Assembly: GCA_028819075.1 (NCBI GenBank)
Contig: JAPPMM010000043.1
Span: forward strand, 124,001-188,000
Direction of reading: 5' to 3'
DNA from: Gammaproteobacteria bacterium
Lineage (GTDB): Bacteria; Gemmatimonadota; Gemmatimonadetes; Longimicrobiales; Gaopeijiaceae
Length of the DNA stretch: 64,000 bases
A model generated the notes under the pieces. The model was not told where the DNA came from and did no database searches. It saw nothing but the letters and a program-made list of their open reading frames with translations. The translations under genes were made by a program, and so were the position numbers. This document shows positions 7,675 to 16,201 of the stretch, in pieces. Each line of letters opens with the position of its first letter. The stretch's first letter is position 1.

Positions 7675-10600
7675 ATGAGAAGGCTCCTGACCATCACGAC
7701 CCTGATCGCCGCCGCAGCCACCGGCGCGGCCCTCCTCCGACCCGCTTCCGTCGCCGGCCAGGACGGCGGCGCCACCGCATCGAACGGCGCCACGGCCTTC
7801 AGCGACGACCTCTTCGGAAGCTTGCGCTACCGTTACGTCGGCCCCTCCCGCGGCGGCCGCGTCACCGCCGTCGCCGGCCACGTCGACCAGGCCTCCACCT
7901 TCTACATGGGCGCCACGGGCGGCGGCGTGTGGAAGACCACCGACTACGGCCACAGTTGGCACAACATCTCGGACGGCTACTTCGGCACCGGCTCGATCGG
8001 CGCGATCCGCGTCGCCGACTCGGACCCGAACATCGTCTACGTGTCGACCGGCTCGGACGGCCTCCGCAGCAACGTCATCATCGGCGACGGGGTCTACAAA
8101 TCCAACGACGCCGGGGCCACATGGGAGCACATCGGTCTGGACGCCACCGGGAATTCCGGGGCGATCCTCATCCACCCCGACGACTCCGACCTCGTGTACG
8201 TCGCGGCAATCGGCAACCCCTTCACGCCGAATGACGAGCGGGGCGTCTACCGCAGCAGCGACGGCGGCGCGAGCTGGGAGAACGTGCTCTTCGTCTCGGA
8301 CAGCACCGGCGCGGTGGACCTGGAGTTTGCGCCCGACGACCCGAACACCATCTACGCGAGCATGTGGCAGACCGAGCGCAAGCCCTGGACGATCATCTCG
8401 GGCGGCATGCAGGGCGGCGTCTTCATTTCGCGCGACGGCGGCGACAGCTGGGACCGCGCGACCGACGGGCTCCCCACCGGCCTGCGCGGCAAGTCCGACC
8501 TCGCGGTCAGCGCGGCCGATCCCGACCGCGTGTACGTGCTCATCGAGGCGCCCGCCGACGCCGGCGGCGTCTACCGCTCCGACGACCGCGGCGCCACCTG
8601 GCGGCAGGTCACCGACTTCCAGCCGATCCGCAACCGGCCGTTCTACTACAACAACCTCGAGGGGCATCCCACCGACCCCGACATCCTCTGGGGCATGGCC
8701 GAGGGCCACTGGAAATCCGTCGACGGGGGCGTGAGCTGGCAGTCCGAGCGGACCCCCCACGGCGACAACCACGACATGTGGATCAACCCGGAGAACCCGG
8801 ACATCCTGATCCAGTCGAACGACGGTGGCGCCAACGTCTCGCTCGACGGCGGCAGGACCTGGTCCACGCAGCTCAACCAGCCGACCGCCGAACTCTACCA
8901 GGTGGACGTGTCCGACGACTTCCCCTACCGGCTCTACGCGGGCCAGCAGGACAACTCGACCATCTCGGTGCCCGGCCTGCCCGAGCGCTCGGAGCCGGGC
9001 GGCTCACAGTCGACCTGGGAGGCCCACGGGGGATGCGAGACCGGTCCGGTGGTGCCCAAGCCCGGTGATCCGGACATCGTCTACGCCAACTGCAAGGGCC
9101 GTTTCGGGCTCTATAACCGGCGCACGGGACAGGAGGCGCAGTACTACGTCGGTTTCGGAAACCTTTACGGGCACAACCCGCGCGACCTGGAGTACCGCTT
9201 CCAGCGCGTCGTCCCCATCCACGTCTCGCCTCACGACCCCAACAAGGTCTACCACGGCTCGCAGTTCGTTCACGTCTCCACCAACGGCGGCCAGCTCTGG
9301 GAGACCATCTCTCCCGACCTCACCGCCTTCACCCCCGAGACGCAGGTCGTCTCGGGTGCGCCGATCACCCTCGACGTCACCGGCGAGGAGCACTTCTCCG
9401 TCCTCTACGACATCCAGGAGTCGGTGCTGGAGCCGGGTGTGATCTGGGCGGGGGCCAACGACGGCCCCGTGCACGTCACCCGCGACAACGGCCGCACCTG
9501 GGACGACGTGACGCCCCCCGGCATCGGCCCCTACGGGCGCGTCCAGACCATCGCGGTGTCGCATCACGACCCCGCCAAGGCCTACGTGGCGATCCTCCGC
9601 TACATGCTGGGCGACTTCACCCCGCACACCTACCGCACCGACGACTACGGCGCGACCTGGACGCGGATCACTACCGGCGGCAACGGCGTGCCGAACCACC
9701 ATCCCGTGCGCGTCGTGCGCGAGGATCCCGACCGCGAGGGGCTGCTCTACCTGGGCACCGAGTTCGGGATGTTCATCTCGTTCGACGACGGCGGCTCCTG
9801 GCAGCCCTTCCAACTGAACCTTCCGGGAACCCCCATCACGGACATCAAGGTGGTGCAGGGCGACCTGGTGCTGTCGACAATGGGTCGCGGCTTCTGGATC
9901 ATGGACAACCTCACGCCACTGCACGAGCTCGGCGAACGGGTTGCCAGCGCTGACGCACATCTGTTCGGGATCCGGGACGCCTACCGGTTGCGCTACCGCG
10001 CCGGCTTCGGCGGGGGGCTCCCCCACGAGCCCGAGTTCCCGCAGGCGGGCGCCAACATCGACTACATGCTGGCCTCGCCCGCGCAGGGTCCGGTGACGCT
10101 CGATATCGTGGATTCGAGCGGCGAGGTCGTGCGCTCCTTCTCGAGCGAGAGCCCCGGCGAATACACGGTCCCCGCCGAGCCCGGGATGCGGGAGTGGCGG
10201 CTGGAACGCTTCGGCACGCCGCGGCTGCCGTCGGACGCGGGAACCCACCGGTTTACGTGGGACCTGACATATCCGGGGCCGTGGGATGCCAATCCGGCGC
10301 GGTCGGGGCGGGGTGGCCCGATGGTGCCGCCGGGGATGTACACGGCGCGCCTTGCGGCCGGCGACTGGAGCGCGAGCCGCAGCTTCGAGGTGACGCTGGA
10401 TCCGCGCGTCGCGGCCGAGGGAATCGGCGTGCAGATGGTGGAGCGGCAGATTGAGCTGGCCCTGCAGGCGCGTGACGCGCTGAGCGAGGGCCGGCTGGCG
10501 GTGCACCGCATCAACGAGGCGCGGGAGCGCGGGGGCGGCAGCCTCGCCGACGAGATCGAGGCGATCGAGCGCGAGCTGGTTACGGCGCCGATCCGCTACT

Positions 10601-10782
10601 CGCGGCCGATGCTCGTCGATCAGTTGCAGTACCTGTACAGCAACCTGACGCGCGCCGACCAGGAGCCCGGCCAGGACGCGATCGTCCGCTACGACCAGCT
10701 CCACACGGCGCTGGAAGAGCACGTGACGCGGCTGGAGCAGCTGCTGCGGGTGACGATTTCGGACGGCGGCGCGGGGCGCTGA
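7675..10782 (+). CDS. Asp-box (VPS10/sortilin-like) beta-propeller exoprotein
   Basis: A 1035-residue secreted protein with a signal peptide (MRRLLTITTLIAAAA...SVAGQ). About eleven Asp-box motifs of the form S-x-D-x-G-x-x-W can be read, e.g. TTDYGHSWH, SNDAGATWE, SSDGGASWE, SRDGGDSWD, SDDRGATWR, SVDGGVSWQ, SLDGGRTWS, TRDNGRTWD and SFDDGGSWQ, which mark the blades of sortilin/glycosidase-type propellers. The last 250 residues are non-propeller, with an Ig/FlgD-like section (VTLDIVDSSGEVVRSF...) and a helical tail. Relatives are often annotated as VPS10 or glycosyl hydrolase proteins, but the sialidase catalytic residues are not evident, so binding rather than hydrolysis is as likely. ATG 7675 follows GAGAGAGA; the frame upstream is a shadow. 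Confidence 0.85.
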   Translation: MRRLLTITTLIAAAATGAALLRPASVAGQDGGATASNGATAFSDDLFGSLRYRYVGPSRGGRVTAVAGHVDQASTFYMGATGGGVWKTTDYGHSWHNISDGYFGTGSIGAIRVADSDPNIVYVSTGSDGLRSNVIIGDGVYKSNDAGATWEHIGLDATGNSGAILIHPDDSDLVYVAAIGNPFTPNDERGVYRSSDGGASWENVLFVSDSTGAVDLEFAPDDPNTIYASMWQTERKPWTIISGGMQGGVFISRDGGDSWDRATDGLPTGLRGKSDLAVSAADPDRVYVLIEAPADAGGVYRSDDRGATWRQVTDFQPIRNRPFYYNNLEGHPTDPDILWGMAEGHWKSVDGGVSWQSERTPHGDNHDMWINPENPDILIQSNDGGANVSLDGGRTWSTQLNQPTAELYQVDVSDDFPYRLYAGQQDNSTISVPGLPERSEPGGSQSTWEAHGGCETGPVVPKPGDPDIVYANCKGRFGLYNRRTGQEAQYYVGFGNLYGHNPRDLEYRFQRVVPIHVSPHDPNKVYHGSQFVHVSTNGGQLWETISPDLTAFTPETQVVSGAPITLDVTGEEHFSVLYDIQESVLEPGVIWAGANDGPVHVTRDNGRTWDDVTPPGIGPYGRVQTIAVSHHDPAKAYVAILRYMLGDFTPHTYRTDDYGATWTRITTGGNGVPNHHPVRVVREDPDREGLLYLGTEFGMFISFDDGGSWQPFQLNLPGTPITDIKVVQGDLVLSTMGRGFWIMDNLTPLHELGERVASADAHLFGIRDAYRLRYRAGFGGGLPHEPEFPQAGANIDYMLASPAQGPVTLDIVDSSGEVVRSFSSESPGEYTVPAEPGMREWRLERFGTPRLPSDAGTHRFTWDLTYPGPWDANPARSGRGGPMVPPGMYTARLAAGDWSASRSFEVTLDPRVAAEGIGVQMVERQIELALQARDALSEGRLAVHRINEARERGGGSLADEIEAIERELVTAPIRYSRPMLVDQLQYLYSNLTRADQEPGQDAIVRYDQLHTALEEHVTRLEQLLRVTISDGGAGR

Positions 10783-10808
10783 ACCCGAGGACCCCGGGGC
10801 GAGGGGAA

Positions 10809-10840
10809 GGCCGCGGCTGTCACGGGCGGCAGCCGCGGCC
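10809..10840. terminator. Perfect 11-bp hairpin between convergent genes
   Basis: GGCCGCGGCTG (10809-10819) is exactly complementary to CAGCCGCGGCC (10830-10840) across a 10-base loop. It lies between the rightward exoprotein (stop at 10782) and the leftward TonB receptor (stop at 10904), so it can act on both strands. There is no T-run, as is common in very GC-rich genomes. Confidence 0.55.
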
Positions 10841-10903
10841 GGGCCTCTCGCCGCGAGCGGGCGGGCCTCTACAGCGCCCGGGTGATTGGCGGCTGATGTC
10901 CCC

Positions 10904-13900
10904 TCAGAACACCCGATACGTCGCCGACAGCTTGATGCGCCGGCCCTTGGCGCTGTGGGTGAAGCCGTCGAAGGACTGCTCCCACTTCACGTAGGGCGGA
11001 GGGGTATCGAACAGGTTCAGCAGCGAGAGCGAGACGCCGAAGCCTCTCGAGGGGCGCCAGAGCGCGGTTGCGTCCAGCGTCAGGAAGCCGTCGATGTTCT
11101 CGGCCTCGCTTCCCTCTTCGTCGCGGTCCTTGTAGGACGAGATGTAGTTGATGTACCCGACGACGCTGTAGTCGGACCAGCCGTAGCTTCCGAACAGTCT
11201 CCCCTTCAGGCTCGGGAGGGGAGGGGCGATGGGGTTGTACTTGTTCAGGCGTCCGGCGCCTTCCGAATCGGGTGAGATCTCGACACCCTCGACGTGCAAT
11301 GCCTCGATGGAATACTTGTTCGTGTAGGTGGCCTCCAGCCCGGCATTGAGAATCCCGGTGCCGGCCTGGGAACGGGCGGTCAACTGGAAATCGAAGCCGG
11401 AGGTCTTGACGCCGGGCCAGTTGATGAGATCGACGTCGATTCGCTCGATGCCGGTGACGTCGCAGGTGCCCGTGCCCCGTCCATCCGAGCAGGTCACGTA
11501 GCTCTTGACGGCCTGGCGGGAGCTCCCGCCCTCGTTATAGAGCCGGGTAATCGCATTGTAGGGCACCACAGCGATCACGTCCTTGAAATCGTAGCTCCAG
11601 TAGTCCGCTGTGAACTGGACCGGGACGAAGCCCGATTCATCCGCAAGCGTCACGATGAAGCCGGCGTTGAAGGTAAGCGCCTGCTCCGACTTCAGATTCT
11701 GGTCGCCGTGGGTGTCGACGGCCTTGTAGACACCCGCCTCGTTCACGTATGCGAGCGCGGTCGTACGGCTCTCGTTCACGTCGTCGACCGACGGGGCGCG
11801 GAAGGTCGTCTGCAGCGAGCCGCGCAACGCGAACTGGTCCGACAGGTCCAGCCGGAACGCGGCCTTCGGATTGAAGCTGCTCGCGACGCTGTGAAACTCG
11901 TAGTTCGCGGCGAGCTGCATGTGGAGACGCTCATCCATTCCGTGGACGGGGAGTTCCGCAAAGAAGCGATGCACCGTCTGCGTGGCGGCGTAGGGATAGG
12001 TCCCGGTCGTAAAGGTGAACGGGCCGGCCTGCTCGAGACAGGCGCGGCTGCCCAGCACGGAGCACGGGTTCATGTTCAGGTTGCCGGGATCGTTCGGCTG
12101 TGACCAGACGTCGAACCAGCGGAACTGGTAGCCCAGGGCGTAGTTCTCCACCGGGCCGCTGCTTCCCGTCAGGGTGGCGTCGGCGACCAGCATGTCCGCG
12201 GAACTCTCGACATCGACCTCTTCGTTGATCCACGCAATCAGTTCGGCGGCGTTCGCCAGCCCCGGTGAAAAGTCGGGGTTGGGCTCGCTGACGAATCGCG
12301 CGCCCGGCTGCTGGGAATGCTGGAGAGCGTTGCTGAACGGATTGTAGAACTGGCAGTTGCCCTGGCCCGGCAGTCGCCCGCCCGTCGGACCCAGCGCCAT
12401 GCCCGAGGGTGAGCTGGGATCTGCGACCACATCGACCCCGCAGTCGGGTCCGCCGTAGCCGCGGAAGGCGAGAAACTTGCGGTAGGCGTATTCGGCGGGC
12501 TGGTTCACGTTACCAGCGGAACGGGAGTAGCTGAGGGCGAGGTTCAGCCGGTTGTCGTGCCCCTCCAGGGCGTCGAGGCCCGTGTCCAGGGACGCGGACA
12601 CCCGTTGGGTGCGGGAATTCCGCTCAAGCGTCCGGCCGGGCCCCGAGTGTCCCACCAGCCGCCCGAAGAAGTACCAGTCGTTCTCCAGACAATCGCCGCT
12701 GCCCATGAACCCCACGCTGGACGCGTGCTGCTGGCAGAAGGCCTGACGCCCGGGGTTCTCCGACGGCACGATCTGAAGCCCGTCGTAGGGGCTGATGGGC
12801 GGGAACGACGGCGTTGTCACCCAGGCCGGCGTCGTCGCTTCGGCCCAGAGGCCCTCTATGTGGTAGCTGGAGTTGTCACCCACCTCGCCGTTGATTTCCG
12901 CGAAGGCGCGGAAGTGGTCGGACTGCTCGAGCAGGTTGTCCCAGGGCTGATAGCGGAACCGGCAGGTGTAGCTCTCGAGGTAGCCGCCGAAGTCGAGGCA
13001 GGCCGGATCGATGAAGATGTCATCGTCCGAGAAGTGTGCGCCCGACAGCGTGGCGACCAGATCCTCGGCACTTTCCATACCGGACGTGTATGGCGTGAGG
13101 AACGCCCCCGGGTTGCCGGTCCAGGACCATGCGCCGGCGCCCGCCTCGTACGGGCGCAGCGCCCAGTCGCGGTCTTCCGGGGTGAGCTGTTGGCGGGTCA
13201 GGTATTCGGCGGACAGAACCGCGTGCGCCCGATCGCCCAGCCGCCGTCCCACGATGCCGGCCACGTTGCTGTCGCCCGCGCCGGCGAAGTACTCGTGCGA
13301 AGCAGTCACTTCCGTTCCCTCGAATTCGCCGCGGGTCAGGAAGTTGGCGACCCCGGCCACGGCGTCCGACCCGTAGATGGCGGACGCGCCCTCCTTCAGC
13401 ACCTCGATGCGGTCGATGGCGATCGACGGGAACGAGTTGATGTCGACGTAGCGTCCCCCAATCAGGCGCGCCGGGAGATACACCTGGCGCCGGCCGTTGA
13501 GCAGCACCAGCGTCCGGGACGCCCCCAGGCCGCGCAGGTTCACGTTGGCCACGGTCTCCGGCACGGCGGCGATCTCGTTGGCGTTGTACCAGCTCTGCCG
13601 TTCGCCGACCACCCCGTGGCTCACGCCGAGGGCCTTGAAGAACTCGGTCACGAGCGGGAAGCCCTGTTCCTCCAGCTTGCGGCGCGCGGCCACCGCAACC
13701 GAGTAGGGCAGCTCCGTGGCCGCCGTCTCAGCGCTGGTGCCGGTCACGACCACTTCGTCGAGCTCGAGCGCGGTGAAGCTCAACTGCAGGTCGACCGTGG
13801 TGGCCTCTCCCGGCGCTACCGTGACGTCTTCGGTCGCCGCCAGGTACCCGAGGATGTTGGTGGAGAGCTGGTGCGCGCCCGCGGGCACGTCCTGGATCGA

Positions 13901-14107
13901 GTAGCGGCCGTCGGCGTCCGTGACCGCCCCGATGCCGAGCGCTTCGATGAAGACCTGTGCGCCCGCGATCGGCCGGCCATCGGCGATGTCGGCTACGGCG
14001 CCCTCGATGGATCCGGTGGATTGTGCCGCAGCCGGAGCTGTGGGAAGAGCGCCAAAGAGCGCCAGCAGAAAGAATACGCGCGGTGATCCTGAGAGCCATG
14101 TACCCAT
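10904..14107 (-). CDS. TonB-dependent outer-membrane receptor
   Basis: A 1067-residue OM receptor. A signal peptide (ends APAAAQ) is followed by a carboxypeptidase-regulatory-like domain (SIEGAVADIADGRPIAGAQV, GRYSIQDVPAGAHQL), a TonB box-like DEVVVTGT, a plug (NVNLRGLGASRTLVLLNGRR, GASAIYGSDAVAGVANFLTR) and a long beta-barrel ending ATYRVF, with the terminal aromatic typical of outer-membrane proteins. It imports a ligand too large for porins; none of the sequence names it. The start is decided by the ribosome site: AAGGAGG sits 9 bases before the ATG at 14107 but runs straight into the earlier ATG at 14116. The cytochrome gene 183 bases upstream is on the same strand. No SusD partner is present. 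Confidence 0.9.
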   Translation of the reverse strand: MGTWLSGSPRVFFLLALFGALPTAPAAAQSTGSIEGAVADIADGRPIAGAQVFIEALGIGAVTDADGRYSIQDVPAGAHQLSTNILGYLAATEDVTVAPGEATTVDLQLSFTALELDEVVVTGTSAETAATELPYSVAVAARRKLEEQGFPLVTEFFKALGVSHGVVGERQSWYNANEIAAVPETVANVNLRGLGASRTLVLLNGRRQVYLPARLIGGRYVDINSFPSIAIDRIEVLKEGASAIYGSDAVAGVANFLTRGEFEGTEVTASHEYFAGAGDSNVAGIVGRRLGDRAHAVLSAEYLTRQQLTPEDRDWALRPYEAGAGAWSWTGNPGAFLTPYTSGMESAEDLVATLSGAHFSDDDIFIDPACLDFGGYLESYTCRFRYQPWDNLLEQSDHFRAFAEINGEVGDNSSYHIEGLWAEATTPAWVTTPSFPPISPYDGLQIVPSENPGRQAFCQQHASSVGFMGSGDCLENDWYFFGRLVGHSGPGRTLERNSRTQRVSASLDTGLDALEGHDNRLNLALSYSRSAGNVNQPAEYAYRKFLAFRGYGGPDCGVDVVADPSSPSGMALGPTGGRLPGQGNCQFYNPFSNALQHSQQPGARFVSEPNPDFSPGLANAAELIAWINEEVDVESSADMLVADATLTGSSGPVENYALGYQFRWFDVWSQPNDPGNLNMNPCSVLGSRACLEQAGPFTFTTGTYPYAATQTVHRFFAELPVHGMDERLHMQLAANYEFHSVASSFNPKAAFRLDLSDQFALRGSLQTTFRAPSVDDVNESRTTALAYVNEAGVYKAVDTHGDQNLKSEQALTFNAGFIVTLADESGFVPVQFTADYWSYDFKDVIAVVPYNAITRLYNEGGSSRQAVKSYVTCSDGRGTGTCDVTGIERIDVDLINWPGVKTSGFDFQLTARSQAGTGILNAGLEATYTNKYSIEALHVEGVEISPDSEGAGRLNKYNPIAPPLPSLKGRLFGSYGWSDYSVVGYINYISSYKDRDEEGSEAENIDGFLTLDATALWRPSRGFGVSLSLLNLFDTPPPYVKWEQSFDGFTHSAKGRRIKLSATYRVF

Positions 14108-14290
14108 TGCCGGCATCCTCCTTCTCAGCTCGACGCAACCCTTCTCCTCGGAGCGACGCCCTGGTCATTGACCGCGGGGCATCCTGGCGTGTCGGAGAAT
14201 TGTCGCAAGAAAATCGCGGTTTCGTCGCTATTCCGAGCCCAAGATAGCGCCCACCGCCGGGCAGGGCACTACCCCCGGGGGACGGCCAGG

Positions 14291-14704
14291 CTAGCGCGGG
14301 CGATTGGCCTCGATCAGCACCCGCTCCAGGGACTCGCGGGCGGCGCCGAGTTCGACATCGCCGGGGGGAAGGCCGTTCAGCTGCAGGATGTAGGCGATGA
14401 CGTCGGCGTACTGCTGGACGGGGAGGGAGCCGGGCTGGTCTTCGGGCATGAGCGAGTAGATGTCGTCGAAGAGCGCCGCTACGCTCGCGCCGGACCACGA
14501 GCGGATGAAGGCTCCGACGAACTCCTCGTCGTCGTGGCACTCGCGGCAGACGCTCTCGGTGACCTCGGCGCCGCGCAGCGCCTGCTCTTCGGTGTAGACG
14601 CCGTCGAGGGTGGTCACCCGCTCCTCGGTCTGCGCATTGGCGGGCAGGGCCGCCCCCAGCGACAGCAGCGCCATGGCCGCAACGAGTGCTCCGGTCCGTT
14701 TCAT
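14291..14704 (-). CDS. Small periplasmic cytochrome c
   Basis: A 137-residue monoheme cytochrome with a signal peptide (to ANAQ, residue 25), heme motif CRECH at 53-57 and a likely Met ligand in SLMPEDQPG. The C-terminal part, LMPEDQPGSLPVQQYADVIA, matches the equivalent part of the cytochrome domain fused to the quinoprotein at 5318 ([20 protein letters not shown]), so the two are paralogues. It probably carries electrons from a periplasmic dehydrogenase to the respiratory chain. ATG 14704 has GGAG eight bases upstream; a TTG at 14716 is less likely. It precedes the TonB receptor on the same strand. Confidence 0.85.
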   Translation of the reverse strand: MKRTGALVAAMALLSLGAALPANAQTEERVTTLDGVYTEEQALRGAEVTESVCRECHDDEEFVGAFIRSWSGASVAALFDDIYSLMPEDQPGSLPVQQYADVIAYILQLNGLPPGDVELGAARESLERVLIEANRPR

Positions 14705-14816
14705 CCCACGCTCCAAGATGCCATTACATTTGAACCCATAGCTGTTAAAGATCGTACGTCCGGCTCATGGCGGTCAAGCTGAGTCAGGCCATCATCGCAC
14801 GCAGAGGCTCTCTCCT

Positions 14817-15278
14817 TTGGAAATCGCGCTCCTGTCATCGGCGTTTGCAGCCTCCGTGGCCAGCGGTCTGGTGCCGTTCGTGAACGCGGAGGTCGTGGTG
14901 GCGGCGACCGCCGTCGCGGTGCCCGGATCCCAGGTGTGGCTGGTAGTTACGGTGTGTTCGCTGGGCCAGATGATCGCCAAGGCCGCCCTCTACGCGCTGG
15001 CCCGCTGGCTGCCCCAGAAGCTGCCGGCCCGGGCGACGCGCCACCTTGAGCGCGCGTCCGAAAAGACCAGGCGACTCGAGCAGGCCGGATGGACGCTGAT
15101 TCTGGTCAGCGCGTTCGTGGGGCTGCCGCCCTTCTACGTGATCTCGCTGGCAGCAGGCATCGTGCGCACCAATTTCGCCGCGTTCCTGACGCTGGGCTTC
15201 GCCGGCCGCTGGGCACGATTCGCGATCCTCGCGTATGGGGCGGCCGCCGCGGGCGGGGCCATCCAGGGGGGGCTGTGA
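14817..15278 (+). CDS. VTT (SNARE-associated/YqaA-like) membrane protein
   Basis: A 153-residue inner-membrane protein with about four helices, separated by a charged stretch (RWLPQKLPARATRHLERASEKTRRLEQ). The motif FVGLPPFYVISLAAGIVRTNF is typical of the YqaA/DedA-related VTT family, whose better-studied members act as lipid scramblases or transporters. The start is a TTG at 14817 with AGAGG about ten bases before it; no in-frame ATG is suitable. It shares GTGA with the next gene, the sirtuin, so the two are translationally coupled. Why a membrane protein and a deacylase are paired is not known. Confidence 0.75.
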   Translation: MEIALLSSAFAASVASGLVPFVNAEVVVAATAVAVPGSQVWLVVTVCSLGQMIAKAALYALARWLPQKLPARATRHLERASEKTRRLEQAGWTLILVSAFVGLPPFYVISLAAGIVRTNFAAFLTLGFAGRWARFAILAYGAAAAGGAIQGGL

Positions 15279-16030
15279 GCGCTTCGGCGGACATCGAGCG
15301 GGCGCGGCGGCTCGTGCGCGAGGCCCGGCGGGTGGTCGCGCTCACGGGCGCGGGCATTTCGGCGGAATCGGGTGTTCCCACCTTCCGGGACGCGGGCGGG
15401 CTGTGGCGCAACTACCGCCCGGAGGACCTCGCCACCCCGCAGGCGTTCGCGCGCGATCCGCGCACTGCGTGGGAGTGGTACGACTGGCGGCGATCGGTGC
15501 TGGCGGGGTGCGCTCCCAACCCGGGGCACCGCGCGCTGGCACGGTTTTTCCTTGCACGGGGCGCGGCCGGGGTGGTGACCCAGAACGTGGACGGCCTGCA
15601 CACCCGCGCGGCGCTGGAGGAGGCGGGCGACGGACCGCCGGAGGCGGCGCTTCCGGTCGAGCTGCACGGGGCGGTCGGGCGGGACCGCTGCAACCGCTGC
15701 GAGGCGCGCTTTCCCGCCGAACCCCTGGGCGACGCTCTGCCGCGGTGCGACTCGTGCGGCGGCCTGCGCCGCCCGGACGTGGTGCTGTTCGGCGAGTCGC
15801 TCGACGGGGACGTGCTGGCCCGCGCCTACTCGCTGGCCGAGCGCGCCGACCTCTGCCTGGTGGTGGGCACCAGCGCGGTGGTCTACCCGGCCGCGGCGGT
15901 CCCGCTGGCCACCCTGGAGGCCGGTGGCAGCCTCATCGAGGTGAACCTGGAGGACACGCCGCTCACCCGATCCGCCACGGTGCCGCTGCGGGGGGCGGCG
16001 GGGGAGGTGCTCCCGGCCCTGCTGGACTGA
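15275..16030 (+). CDS. cobB: Sirtuin, NAD-dependent protein deacylase (class III type)
   Basis: A 251-residue sirtuin of usual bacterial length. NAD-binding motifs GAGISAESGVPTFRD (25-39) and TQNVDGLH (102-109), catalytic His131, zinc ligands Cys139, Cys142, Cys158 and Cys161, and GTSAVVYPAA are all present. The pocket motif WEWYDWRR carries Tyr69 and Arg72, the Tyr-x-x-Arg pair that in SIRT5-like sirtuins binds acidic acyl groups, so removal of succinyl or malonyl groups from lysine is predicted in addition to deacetylation. It starts at GTG 15275, overlapping the upstream stop by four bases (GTGA). Cytosolic; products are deacylated protein, nicotinamide and O-acyl-ADP-ribose. Confidence 0.9.
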   Translation: MSASADIERARRLVREARRVVALTGAGISAESGVPTFRDAGGLWRNYRPEDLATPQAFARDPRTAWEWYDWRRSVLAGCAPNPGHRALARFFLARGAAGVVTQNVDGLHTRAALEEAGDGPPEAALPVELHGAVGRDRCNRCEARFPAEPLGDALPRCDSCGGLRRPDVVLFGESLDGDVLARAYSLAERADLCLVVGTSAVVYPAAAVPLATLEAGGSLIEVNLEDTPLTRSATVPLRGAAGEVLPALLD

Positions 16031-16127
16031 GAGCACCTCCGCGGCGCTGGGCCGGGAGGGTTCTACGGGTGAGGCACGGGTAGCATTCCCCTCGCGGTTC
16101 TACCCCTTCCCGCACCCCTCTGCACAG

Positions 16128-16167
16128 TGTTGCATTTTCGAAAAGGCAACATATTGTTGCATTTTCG
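16128..16167. promoter_or_regulatory. AT-rich cluster of TGTTGC inverted and direct repeats
   Basis: TGTTGCATTTTCG occurs at 16128-16140 and again at 16155-16167, a direct repeat with 27-base period. The first copy also pairs with GCAACA at 16146-16151 to form a 24-bp near-perfect palindrome centred on TTTTCGAAAA, and GCAACATATTGTTGC at 16146-16160 is a perfect palindrome. It sits between the convergent sirtuin and lipoprotein genes, where no promoter is needed. It looks like an operator array or the remnant of one. Confidence 0.6.
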
Positions 16168-16201
16168 GTTTTGAAACGCGCTGCGGAGGGGCCGTTGACC
16201 C

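Noticed and set aside
7675-10782. Sialidase or cellulase annotation for the Asp-box protein
   Set aside because: Asp boxes only mark the fold; the Arg triad and catalytic acids of sialidases are not evident.
12557-14086. 509-residue + strand frame opposite the TonB receptor
   Set aside because: Composition is typical of an antisense shadow and no domain is recognisable; the receptor is certain.
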